Assembly: GCA_949289715.1 (NCBI GenBank)
Contig: CASEPJ010000218.1
Coordinates: 1 to 13,482 of the forward strand
Length of the DNA stretch: 13,482 nt
Direction: 5' to 3'
From: an uncultured Clostridia bacterium
Lineage (GTDB): Bacteria > Bacillota > Clostridia > Christensenellales > CASEPJ01
The notes under the pieces were generated by a model. The model worked only from the letters and a program-made list of their open reading frames with translations, did no database searches and had not been told where the DNA came from. The position numbers were made by a program, and so were the translations under genes. Shown here one piece after another: positions 1-6,315 of this stretch; the stretch's first letter is position 1; each line of letters opens with the position of its first letter.

Positions 1-702
1 AATGATAAAAATTTTTCGTCTTTTGCATATTCCAACGAAAAATTATTAAACGGAGAGCCTGAGGCTATAGTATTGGAATTTTTCGGTCTTGGAGGAAATT
101 CCATGTTGGACGATAATTGGGGATGGGCGAAAGAATATGCAAAACGAAATATTATTTTTGCAGTGCCTTATTATAATCCCTGGAGTTGGATGAACGACGT
201 TGCCGTTAATTTAACCGACGAAGTGGTGGACTGCATATTAAATAGACAAAAAAATTCGTTAAAAGTTATTTCAACCGGCGGCAGTATGGGGGGACTCTCT
301 TCTTTGGTATATGCTAATTATGCAAAGCATACTCCTTCGGCAGTGGTATCGAATTGTCCCGTTTGCGATTTATTGTTTCATTATACAGAAAGACCCGATT
401 TGCCAAGGACAATATATTCTGCGTTTGGGCATTATAATTGCGATTTAAAAGATGCGATAAAAACTGCATCACCTATACATCTAATAGGGCAATTGCCAAA
501 AATTCCTTATAGAATTTTCCACTGCAGTGCGGATAAGCTGGTAAATATAAATTCTCATAGTAAAGTTTTTGTGGATAAATTGCAGAATAACGGGTATGAC
601 GCTGAACTGTTTGTTGTAAAAGACAAAGATCATTGCGATTTAGGCGAAGAAGGAACAAAAAAATATTTCGATACTATAGTCAGCTATGCGTTAAATAAAT
701 AA
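1..702 (+). CDS. alpha/beta hydrolase, prolyl-oligopeptidase-like (5' end outside window)
   Basis: The reading frame is open from the first base, so the N-terminus lies upstream; a TTG at 73 is internal and is not the start. The visible 233 residues look like the catalytic domain of a serine hydrolase of the S9/prolyl-oligopeptidase-like or acetyl-xylan-esterase-like type. Counting from the first codon in the window, the nucleophile elbow is GGSMGG with Ser95, the acid is probably Asp178 in CSADKLV, and the catalytic His is probably His211 in DKDHCD. An oxyanion-type loop FGLGGNS lies near the visible start. No membrane segment is visible in this part. The substrate (peptide, ester or glycan ester) cannot be told. 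It is followed 18 nt later by an HD-domain gene, so the two are probably co-transcribed. The fold is well supported; specificity is unknown. Confidence 0.8.
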   Translation, partial: NDKNFSSFAYSNEKLLNGEPEAIVLEFFGLGGNSMLDDNWGWAKEYAKRNIIFAVPYYNPWSWMNDVAVNLTDEVVDCILNRQKNSLKVISTGGSMGGLSSLVYANYAKHTPSAVVSNCPVCDLLFHYTERPDLPRTIYSAFGHYNCDLKDAIKTASPIHLIGQLPKIPYRIFHCSADKLVNINSHSKVFVDKLQNNGYDAELFVVKDKDHCDLGEEGTKKYFDTIVSYALNK

Positions 703-720
703 TAAAAAGAGGTTTTAAAT

Positions 721-1305
721 ATGGAGACGGGGTTTAGCAGAAGTCAAGCCATCGACTTATTAAAAAAATACAATAAAGAAAAATTTCATTTATTGCATGC
801 CGTAACTTTAGAAGAAGTTATGAAGTATTTTGCTGAAGTTTTAGGCTATGGAGAAGATGTTTCTTTTTGGGGACTTGTTGGACTATTGCACGATATAGAT
901 TACGAACAATATCCGCAGTTGCATTGTCAAAAAGCACCCGAACTTTTAAAAGAGATTAACGCAAGCGAAGATTTCGTTCACGCTGTCGTCTGCCACGGTT
1001 ATAACATAACCGTTGACGTTGCTCCTCAACATCAAATGGAAAAAGTGCTTTATGCCATTGATGAACTCACCGGTCTTATAGGGGCGGCAGCCAGAATGAG
1101 ACCGTCTAAAAGCGTAAGCGATATGGAGCTTTCCAGTTTAAAGAAAAAATATAAGGATAAAAAGTTTGCCGCAGGTTGCAGCAGAGAAATAATTGAAAAA
1201 GGTGCAGATTTGCTTGAAATAGAATTAGATGAATTGCTGCAAATGACGTTGGATGCCATGAAAGTTTCCGAAAATAGAATTACGGAAGAAACGGCGGCAT
1301 TATAA
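721..1305 (+). CDS. HD-domain phosphohydrolase family protein
   Basis: This 194-residue cytoplasmic protein carries a small HD domain. The metal-binding set is visible: His26 (LLHAV), the His57-Asp58 doublet (LLHDID), His92 (CHGYN) and Asp114 (AIDELTG). This matches the short HDIG-like hydrolases common in Clostridia, which act on phosphate esters, often nucleotides; the actual substrate is unknown. The C-terminal half (about 125-194) is helical and charged and resembles the usual tail of these proteins. The ATG at 721 is preceded by AGAGG at 708-712, 8 nt away. It sits 18 nt behind the hydrolase gene and probably ends that operon, since a separate promoter begins at 1337. No frameshift or missing metal ligand is seen. 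Confidence 0.82.
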   Translation: METGFSRSQAIDLLKKYNKEKFHLLHAVTLEEVMKYFAEVLGYGEDVSFWGLVGLLHDIDYEQYPQLHCQKAPELLKEINASEDFVHAVVCHGYNITVDVAPQHQMEKVLYAIDELTGLIGAAARMRPSKSVSDMELSSLKKKYKDKKFAAGCSREIIEKGADLLEIELDELLQMTLDAMKVSENRITEETAAL

Positions 1306-1336
1306 TTTTTTCTGTAATTATTATATATTTTATCGA

Positions 1337-1365
1337 TAGACATTTGTTTTCTGTTTTGTTATAAT
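1337..1365 (+). promoter_or_regulatory. sigma-A-type promoter with extended -10
   Basis: TAGACA (1337-1342, five of six matches to TTGACA) is followed by a 17-nt spacer and a perfect TATAAT (1360-1365), with TG at 1357-1358 giving an extended -10. Transcription would start near 1372, leaving about 34 nt before the TTG at 1406. It separates the DUF554 gene from the HD-domain gene. Found by eye; no start-site data. Confidence 0.7.
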
Positions 1366-1394
1366 TATACGGTATTTTAATTTTTTAATTATTC

Positions 1395-1400
1395 GGGAAG
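1395..1400 (+). promoter_or_regulatory. ribosome binding site that selects TTG 1406 over GTG 1400
   Basis: GGGAAG, continuing as GGGAAGTG, resembles the Shine-Dalgarno consensus and lies 5 nt before TTG 1406. The upstream candidate GTG at 1400 overlaps this site, so it could not be served by it. Confidence 0.6.
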
Positions 1401-1405
1401 TGCTT

Positions 1406-2077
1406 TTGATTGCTGTTGTAATTAACGTACTTGCTATAATAGCAGGTTCCGTAATAGGTTTAATAATAAAAAAATTGCTTAACGATTCCGTAAGACTGAC
1501 CGTTATGCAGGGACTTGGAATTTCCGTTATAGTTATTGGGCTTATTGATGCCGTAAAAACGGAAGATATACTTCTACTTGCGGTTAGTTTAGTTTTAGGC
1601 GGCTTTTTAGGGGCATTATTAAAAATAGAAAACGGTGTAAACAAGTTCGGTGATTTTTTGGAGAAAAAATTATCAAGAGATGAAAACGACAAAGTGGGTA
1701 AAGCTTTTGTAACCGCCTCTTTGATAGTTTGTATAGGGGGAATGGCTGTTTACGGCAGTTTGCAGGCGGGCGTTGGAAATTATCAGACGTTATATATAAA
1801 ATCTTTGCTTGATGCAGTCATCTCTTTAATGTTATCTGCCACTTTCGGCTGGGGAGTTTTACTTTCCGCTTTTCCGCTTATAATTGTCGAAGGAATTATA
1901 TGTTTGTGTTCGAACTTGTTGATTCCCGTCGTCAACGAAGAATTTTTAAATCTTTTGAGCGGCATAGGCGGTACTTTGGTGGCATGTGTGGGAATAAATA
2001 TTTTGGATATTAAACAAATTCATACTGCTAATTTAATTCCTGCGGTGTTTGGTGCGTTTTTGGTTTATTTATTTTAA
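1406..2077 (+). CDS. DUF554 family multi-pass membrane protein (YdfK/YqgA-like)
   Basis: This hydrophobic protein of about 223 residues matches the DUF554 family (Bacillus YdfK, E. coli YqgA type), whose function is unknown. The N-terminus IAVVINVLAIIAGSVIG followed by KK is the typical family start: one membrane helix with small residues, then a basic loop. Further helices are visible in the middle (VIVIGLIDAV, LLLAVSLVLGGFLGAL) and at the C-terminus, where the family-like pattern GGTLVACVGINIL, then ANLIPAVFGAFLVYLF, ends the protein. I prefer TTG 1406 to GTG 1400 because the Shine-Dalgarno GGGAAG overlaps the GTG; the difference is two residues. It has its own promoter at 1337-1365 and no close partner downstream, so it is probably monocistronic. 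Family confident; role unknown. Confidence 0.82.
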   Translation: MIAVVINVLAIIAGSVIGLIIKKLLNDSVRLTVMQGLGISVIVIGLIDAVKTEDILLLAVSLVLGGFLGALLKIENGVNKFGDFLEKKLSRDENDKVGKAFVTASLIVCIGGMAVYGSLQAGVGNYQTLYIKSLLDAVISLMLSATFGWGVLLSAFPLIIVEGIICLCSNLLIPVVNEEFLNLLSGIGGTLVACVGINILDIKQIHTANLIPAVFGAFLVYLF

Positions 2078-2326
2078 ATTTTAAAGTTATTTAATATCTA
2101 TCTGCGTTTGCATATAAAGATTATTGTTAAATTTTAATTCGATGCAATAAAATATTTATATTAATTATTTTATATTTTTAATAAATAGTTATTTAATTAG
2201 TAATTGCATAATAATAACAAAATAATAACAATCAAAATATTAAAAAATCTTTTTAAATACATAAAAAATCGAAAAAGTAAATAACAGATGTATGCATAAA
2301 TAAATTATATTTGTACGGGAGAAAAA
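2078..2326. other. AT-rich intergenic region before the HAD operon
   Basis: These 249 bases are almost wholly A and T. They must hold the end of the DUF554 transcript and the promoter of the five-gene operon, but I find neither a GC-rich terminator hairpin nor a -35/-10 pair good enough to call. TATATT at 2306-2311 is a possible -10 lacking a convincing -35. The Shine-Dalgarno GGGAG of the next gene is at 2317-2321. Confidence 0.4.
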
Positions 2327-3010
2327 ATGAAAAAATACGAGTTTATCATGCTTGATATTGACGGTACGCTTATGGATTTTAACGCATGCGAATATTTTGC
2401 ATTGAAAAAAACTTTTATTGCGGAAAATTTAAATTTTAACGATGAAATATATGCTGTATACCATAAGATTAACGCCGATTTATGGGGGCAGTACGAAAAA
2501 AAAATTATTGAAAAATCAGAAATATTGAAAAAACGTTTTTCAATACTTTCTCAAAATATGAATTTACGATACGATCCTTTAAAGGTGGAAGAAATATATA
2601 GGCACAATCTTTCAAAAGAGCATATTTTAGAAAAAGGAGCAATGGATCTTTTAGATTATTTAAAGGGAAAATACAAACTGTATATAGTTACAAACGGAAC
2701 AGCATCTAATCAAATAAAGAGATTGCATGATTCTAAATTGGAGGGCTATTTCGAAGACGTATTTATTTCGGAGGTTATAGGTTGCCCTAAACCTCAAAAA
2801 GAATTTTTTGAAAGCGCCGTTTCAAATATTAACGGTTTTTCAAAGGATAAATGTTTAATTATAGGCGATTCACTGTCGTCCGACATAAAAGGCGGTATAA
2901 ATTTTTCCATAGATACAATGTGGTATAACCCGAGTCATCAAATTAAACCGCAAGACATGAATATTACTTACGAAGTTGACAGTTTGTATAAAATACAGAC
3001 TATTTTATGA
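2327..3010 (+). CDS. HAD-superfamily phosphatase, YjjG/YfnB-like
   Basis: This 227-residue cytoplasmic haloacid-dehalogenase-type hydrolase has all four motifs in order: motif I DIDGTL (nucleophile Asp10, acid/base Asp12), motif II Thr122 in IVTNGT, motif III Lys155 in GCPKPQKEF, and motif IV GDSLSSD (Asp181, Asp186). The helical insert between motif I and II (about 18-95) is a C1 cap, as in subfamily IA. Overall pattern and length fit the YjjG/YfnB group, which dephosphorylates nucleoside monophosphates including non-canonical pyrimidines, but other IA phosphatases look similar, so the substrate is inference. The ATG has a GGGAG Shine-Dalgarno just upstream. It heads a five-gene operon; its stop codon TGA runs into the Shine-Dalgarno of the next gene, which suggests translational coupling. 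Confidence 0.85.
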   Translation: MKKYEFIMLDIDGTLMDFNACEYFALKKTFIAENLNFNDEIYAVYHKINADLWGQYEKKIIEKSEILKKRFSILSQNMNLRYDPLKVEEIYRHNLSKEHILEKGAMDLLDYLKGKYKLYIVTNGTASNQIKRLHDSKLEGYFEDVFISEVIGCPKPQKEFFESAVSNINGFSKDKCLIIGDSLSSDIKGGINFSIDTMWYNPSHQIKPQDMNITYEVDSLYKIQTIL

Positions 3011-3014
3011 GGTG
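3010..3014 (+). promoter_or_regulatory. ribosome binding site overlapping the HAD stop codon
   Basis: AGGTG begins on the last base of the HAD gene's TGA (3008-3010) and lies 4 nt before TTG 3019. No ATG is available at this position, so it decides the TTG start of the next gene. Confidence 0.65.
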
Positions 3015-3018
3015 AAAA

Positions 3019-3915
3019 TTGTACGAATTGGTAAAAGCGGGACACAGTACATATTTTTTGGACTGTCCCTCGAAAATAGGTTTTATAGAATTTATAGATA
3101 ACGGTGTAAAAAAAGTCATTGTAGTAGATTCCGGCAACGATAAATTTTCGGCAAAAAAAATTATTAAAACGGCAGAAGAAAAAGGGTGGGAGATTGACTG
3201 TGTTTTCAACACCCATTCGCATGCCGACCATATAGGCGGCAATGCTTATTTAATAGAAAAACTGAATGTGAAAACATATTTGCCCTATGCGGAAACACCA
3301 TATACTTACAATACTTATTTAGAACCCGCATTGCTTTACGGAGGTTTTCCCCCCGATATTTTAAAAACGAAATTTTTTGTTGCTCCTCCCTCTCTATCTC
3401 ATCCGTTAAACGAAATGAAATTGCCCGATAAAGTCAATATGGTATCTTTGCCGGGGCATTTTATTTCCATGTCCGGAATTAAATCCGCCGATGATATATG
3501 GTTTTTGGGTGATGCATTAATAGGAGAAGAGGTTTTAAAAAAACATCCTATTACCTATTTATACGATATTAAAGCACAACTGCAGCTTTTTGATAAATTA
3601 AAAGAACTTAACGGCAGTTTGTTTATTTTTTCTCATGCCGAACCGGTAAAAAATTTGAACAATCTTATTTCGATTAACAAAAGTAAAATGGAACAAATTA
3701 TCGATTCGATTTTAAAGATATTGAAAAGCCCTTGCGATATTTATACTTTGGAAAGTAAATTGTTTCAAATTTTCGAGATAAAGTCGGATTTTTCTCAATA
3801 TTATTTGGTGGGAAGCACAATTCGTTCTTATTTGGCATATTTATTAAATGAAAATATTATTAATTATTCATTCGAAAATAATATGTTATATTATTATACA
3901 AATGAAAAGGAGTAA
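3019..3915 (+). CDS. metallo-beta-lactamase-fold metallohydrolase
   Basis: This 298-residue protein has the dinuclear zinc site of the metallo-beta-lactamase superfamily: HSHADH (His66, His68, Asp70, His71), His147 in LPGHF, Asp165 in FLGDA and His206 in FSHAEP. It begins with beta strands (residues 3-37) typical of the fold, and the C-terminal stretch (about 225-298, helices then two strands ending NMLYYYT) looks like the small helical/winged accessory domain seen in many such hydrolases. Members include thioesterases such as glyoxalase II and assorted phosphodiesterases; nothing fixes the substrate here. The start is TTG 3019, supported by AGGTG at 3010-3014. The gap to the HAD gene is 8 nt and to the next gene 3 nt, so it is firmly inside the operon. 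No export signal: cytoplasmic. Confidence 0.86.
   Translation: MYELVKAGHSTYFLDCPSKIGFIEFIDNGVKKVIVVDSGNDKFSAKKIIKTAEEKGWEIDCVFNTHSHADHIGGNAYLIEKLNVKTYLPYAETPYTYNTYLEPALLYGGFPPDILKTKFFVAPPSLSHPLNEMKLPDKVNMVSLPGHFISMSGIKSADDIWFLGDALIGEEVLKKHPITYLYDIKAQLQLFDKLKELNGSLFIFSHAEPVKNLNNLISINKSKMEQIIDSILKILKSPCDIYTLESKLFQIFEIKSDFSQYYLVGSTIRSYLAYLLNENIINYSFENNMLYYYTNEKE
3907..3912 (+). promoter_or_regulatory. ribosome binding site for a TTG start
   Basis: AAGGAG is a near-perfect Shine-Dalgarno inside the last codons of the metallohydrolase gene, 6 nt before TTG 3919. It decides the start of the YbaK-like gene; the next in-frame ATG (Met47) would remove the conserved lysine. Confidence 0.7.
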
Positions 3916-3918
3916 ATT

Positions 3919-4410
3919 TTGGCTATAGATAAAGTAAGAAATTATTTGAAAGAGTACGGTAAGGACAAAGATATAAAAGAATTTTCGGTTTCTTCGGCAA
4001 CGGTTGAACTTGCAGCAAAAGCTTTGAGAGTCGAACCTAGCCGAATAGCGAAATCCATGTCTTTTCAAAATCCATTGGGAGATGGATGCATATTGATAAT
4101 TACGGCGGGAGATGCAAAGATAGATAATGCCAAATTTAAAAATCAATTCAAATTTAAACCGAAAATGTTGTCTGCCGATGAAGTATTGTTATATACAGGG
4201 CATGAAATAGGCGGAGTTTGTCCTTTTGCCAATCCCAAAAACATAAAAAAATATATGGATAATTCATTAAAAAGATTCGACAGTGTTTTTCCCGCATGCG
4301 GAAGCGATAATTCGGCAATCGAATTAACGATAGACGAATTATACGAATTGTCAAAATCCGAAGGGTATGTAGACGTATGTAAAGGTTGGTATGAAAATGA
4401 ACAGTCTTGA
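3919..4410 (+). CDS. YbaK/EbsC-family aminoacyl-tRNA deacylase
   Basis: This 163-residue single-domain protein belongs to the YbaK/ProX/INS superfamily, which hydrolyses mischarged aminoacyl-tRNAs such as Cys-tRNA(Pro) or Ala-tRNA(Pro). Visible hallmarks are the conserved Lys45 in RIAKSM, the glycine-rich substrate loop GHEIGGVCPF (residues 94-103), and the C-terminal strand pair around VFPACGSDNSAIEL (123-136). Length fits the free-standing editing enzymes. It probably acts in trans on tRNA in the cytoplasm; which tRNA it clears cannot be read from the sequence. TTG 3919 is the start, because AAGGAG sits 6 nt ahead. It begins 3 nt after the metallohydrolase, and its last 20 nt overlap the 58-codon gene that follows. 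Confidence 0.85.
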   Translation: MAIDKVRNYLKEYGKDKDIKEFSVSSATVELAAKALRVEPSRIAKSMSFQNPLGDGCILIITAGDAKIDNAKFKNQFKFKPKMLSADEVLLYTGHEIGGVCPFANPKNIKKYMDNSLKRFDSVFPACGSDNSAIELTIDELYELSKSEGYVDVCKGWYENEQS

Positions 4411-4567
4411 AAAAATGAGAAAAGCTGAAAAATACGAAAATTTCGGAGAAGAAAGAGAAGATTATAATTATTCCGACGAAAAAACTCCATCTAAAATTAA
4501 AGAAAAATACAGAGAATTTTATGACGATATAAAAATGCCGAGCGAACATAAAAAAGAAGATTGGTAG
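4391..4567 (+). CDS. small charged hypothetical protein, 58 residues
   Basis: ATG 4391 opens a 58-codon frame ending in TAG at 4565-4567. It overlaps the 3' end of the YbaK-like gene by 20 nt in another frame and ends 8 nt before the next start. AAAGG at 4381-4385, 5 nt ahead, is a plausible ribosome binding site; Met3 (ATG 4397) is an alternative start. The product is hydrophilic and highly charged: Glu, Lys and Asp dominate, with Tyr at several places, no cysteine, and a helix-prone N-terminus (NSLEKMRKAEKYENFGEE). It has no membrane segment and matches no family I recognise. Gene-like features are the position, which fills the only gap in a tight operon, the ribosome binding site, and a codon choice like that of its neighbours. 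Its function is unknown. Confidence 0.62.
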   Translation: MKMNSLEKMRKAEKYENFGEEREDYNYSDEKTPSKIKEKYREFYDDIKMPSEHKKEDW

Positions 4568-4570
4568 AGG
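4566..4570 (+). promoter_or_regulatory. ribosome binding site that selects ATG 4576
   Basis: AGAGG, overlapping the stop codon of the small gene, lies 5 nt before ATG 4576. The upstream in-frame TTG at 4561 precedes this site, so it is not the start. Confidence 0.65.
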
Positions 4571-4575
4571 TATAT

Positions 4576-5523
4576 ATGGTAATTTTGTATATAGTTTTGA
4601 TTGTAGTTTTTTTTATAATATTGTTCTTGGTTGCAGGCGGTGTGATTTTTCATATTGCCGTTAACAAAAAGGGGAAAACCCTGAATTTAACCGACTTTGA
4701 TTTTATTAAGGGAACGGAATGGGAAAAATATTACGATATGCTTATACAAAACGAAGAAATAATAAAAAAATATGAATATGAAGAAGTGAGCGTAAAATCT
4801 CATGACGGACTGCTGTTGTCGGGGAAATTGTTTTTAGCGAAAGAACCGCTTTTCAATGTCGTTATGTTTCACGGATATCACTCGTTATCCGAGAGCAATT
4901 TTGCGAAAATTGTGGAGTATTTTATTGACAAAAGAGGGAATATTCTTTTAGTCGACCAAAGGGCACATGCTAAAAGCGAGGGTAAATACATAGGTTTCGG
5001 CATATTGGAAAGATACGACGTTATTTCCTGGGTGGATTATTTGAACCAACGATTTAAAGATATGCCAGTTCTTTTGCAGGGAATTTCAATGGGAGCGTCC
5101 ACGGTGCTAATGGCTTCGGGGATTACACAAAACGAAACAATAAAAGGCATTGTAGCCGACTGTGCTTATACTTCTCCATGGGAAGTATTAAAGTTTTTTA
5201 TGAAATCGAAATACAATGTGCCTGCTTTTCCGTTGCTGCATATTGCCAGTATGTTTTCTAAAATATTTGCTAAATATTCTTTTAAAGAATATTCTACGAT
5301 TGAAGCTTTAAAGGTTAATAAATATCCCGTTATTTTTATTCACGGGAAAAAGGACGATTTTGTCCCATATGAAATGAGTGTGCAAAATTACAATGCTTGT
5401 AAAAGTCCCAAAAAATTAATTACCGTTGAAAATGCCGGGCACGGATGCAGCTTTTTCGAAGAGCCGGAGAGGTTGGCAAAAGAGATGGATGCTTTTTTGA
5501 AAGAATACGTTACAAATATTTGA
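4576..5523 (+). CDS. membrane-anchored alpha/beta hydrolase
   Basis: A 315-residue serine hydrolase with one N-terminal membrane helix (about residues 2-27, VILYIVLIVVFFIILFLV onward) followed by the basic stretch NKKGK. By the positive-inside rule this would leave the catalytic domain cytoplasmic, but that is uncertain. The catalytic domain shows the oxyanion motif FHGYHS (98-103), VDQRAHAKSEG (126-136), the nucleophile elbow GISMGAS with Ser171, the acid Asp260 in HGKKDDFVP, and His289 in NAGHG. This pattern is that of lysophospholipase or BAAT-like hydrolases, so an ester or acyl substrate is likely. It ends the five-gene operon and faces the acyltransferase operon tail to tail. ATG 4576 is chosen because of AGAGG at 4566-4570. 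Confidence 0.84.
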   Translation: MVILYIVLIVVFFIILFLVAGGVIFHIAVNKKGKTLNLTDFDFIKGTEWEKYYDMLIQNEEIIKKYEYEEVSVKSHDGLLLSGKLFLAKEPLFNVVMFHGYHSLSESNFAKIVEYFIDKRGNILLVDQRAHAKSEGKYIGFGILERYDVISWVDYLNQRFKDMPVLLQGISMGASTVLMASGITQNETIKGIVADCAYTSPWEVLKFFMKSKYNVPAFPLLHIASMFSKIFAKYSFKEYSTIEALKVNKYPVIFIHGKKDDFVPYEMSVQNYNACKSPKKLITVENAGHGCSFFEEPERLAKEMDAFLKEYVTNI

Positions 5524-5694
5524 CGTGTATTTATCGTCAGCAATTTCAATCGATTTATATTTCTTTATAAAAAATATAATATTACCGTACATATTAATTA
5601 TAAATTATATAAATAATTATAAAATATGTTTTGGCTTTGATTTTATTAAATAACGTAAAATTTAAAATGCAAGTTTAGATGAATTAAAAATAAA

Positions 5695-5716
5695 AACCCG
5701 CCGTAAATTGCGGGTT
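5695..5716 (-). terminator. rho-independent terminator of the acyltransferase operon
   Basis: AACCCGC (5695-5701) pairs perfectly with GCGGGTT (5710-5716) around an 8-nt loop. Read on the minus strand, the hairpin is followed by a T-rich run (TTTATTTTTA), 24 bp past the end of the membrane-protein gene. On the plus strand the tail is ATTTAAAA, so it would work only weakly for the facing hydrolase operon. Confidence 0.8.
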
Positions 5717-5739
5717 ATTTAAAAATTGATAAAAATTTA

Positions 5740-6315
5740 TTAAGTATGAAAATATTTTTTTAATTCCGTTCCTATGGATTTTCTATAAATAACGGAGGAA
5801 ACAATTAAAAAAGCCAAAGCATAACTTCCCAAAACTATAATTCCCCAGGTTATTTTATATGTGCCGACAATTCCGAAAAGCAGTAACAGCATTGAAACCG
5901 TTGCCATAGAATAAATGGTAAATATAAATTGTTTCTGCTTTTTATACATAGAAAAAAATAAAATGCTTATAAGAATAAACGAGGAAAAAGCTATAATAGG
6001 GTTAGCCGTTCTGTTAGCCCAGCCTATATTGCCGTACATACTGTCTATTAACCATAAAAGGCCGCAAACGGTAATTGTTACCATTAATATTTTATTAATA
6101 AAACCGGTATCTACGGTATCCTGTTCGAATATAAGCCAAAATAAAAATTCAGAGAGCAAAACAATGAAAAACCAAGGTTTGCCGCCTATACACAAGTTTA
6201 TTATTCCGCAGGCAATTAAGCCTATGCCGAGCAATAATAAGATAAGATTCCGTAACAGAGCGAAGCTCATGTGCTTCTTGTTAAATTCCGGATAACAGCT
6301 GGTATCTATTTCCAT
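5740..6315 (-). CDS. six-helix membrane protein, DUF6320-like without a zinc ribbon
   Basis: This 191-residue protein is almost entirely membrane helices: about residues 19-42, 48-63, 74-91, 105-123, 130-150 and 155-177, with a basic C-terminal tail (TELKKYFHT). The short N-terminus reads SCYPEFNKKH. From memory it resembles the membrane part of DUF6320 proteins, which in Clostridia lie next to alcohol-acetyltransferase-like genes and usually begin with a zinc ribbon. Here no Cys-X2-Cys pairs precede the first helix. Its ATG at 6315 directly follows the acyltransferase stop with no base between, and GGGAG (complement of 6323-6327) lies 7 nt ahead, so a longer N-terminus is excluded and translation is probably coupled. 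Its role is probably as partner of the acyltransferase; this is inference. Confidence 0.72.
   Translation of the reverse strand: MEIDTSCYPEFNKKHMSFALLRNLILLLLGIGLIACGIINLCIGGKPWFFIVLLSEFLFWLIFEQDTVDTGFINKILMVTITVCGLLWLIDSMYGNIGWANRTANPIIAFSSFILISILFFSMYKKQKQFIFTIYSMATVSMLLLLFGIVGTYKITWGIIVLGSYALAFLIVSSVIYRKSIGTELKKYFHT

Noticed and set aside
73..75. TTG as the start of the first hydrolase
   Set aside because: The frame is open to base 1, no ribosome site precedes it, and a catalytic domain of this kind needs more N-terminal sequence; the true start lies outside the window.
1400..1402. GTG as the start of the DUF554 gene
   Set aside because: It overlaps the Shine-Dalgarno GGGAAG that serves TTG 1406, so it lacks its own ribosome binding site.
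1330..1692. Minus-strand frame of 120 codons over the DUF554 gene and its promoter
   Set aside because: Serine- and threonine-rich, low-complexity shadow of a recognisable membrane-protein family on the plus strand.
2142..2209. ATGCAAT/ATTGCAT inverted pair 54 bp apart in the intergenic region before the HAD gene
   Set aside because: Seven-base arms this far apart are expected by chance in such AT-rich DNA.
4154..4549. Antisense frame of 131 codons across the YbaK-like gene and small gene
   Set aside because: It mirrors strongly supported plus-strand genes, has no ribosome binding site, and its phenylalanine-rich composition is what A-rich coding DNA gives on the opposite strand.
5521..5539. 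TGACG/CGTCA hairpin at the stop codon of the membrane hydrolase as a terminator
   Set aside because: The stem is only 5 bp and no T-run follows, so it does not meet the pattern of a rho-independent terminator.
5915..6295. Plus-strand frame of 126 codons opposite the membrane-protein gene
   Set aside because: The minus-strand frame is hydrophobic, has a ribosome binding site and an operon partner; the plus frame is its antisense shadow.
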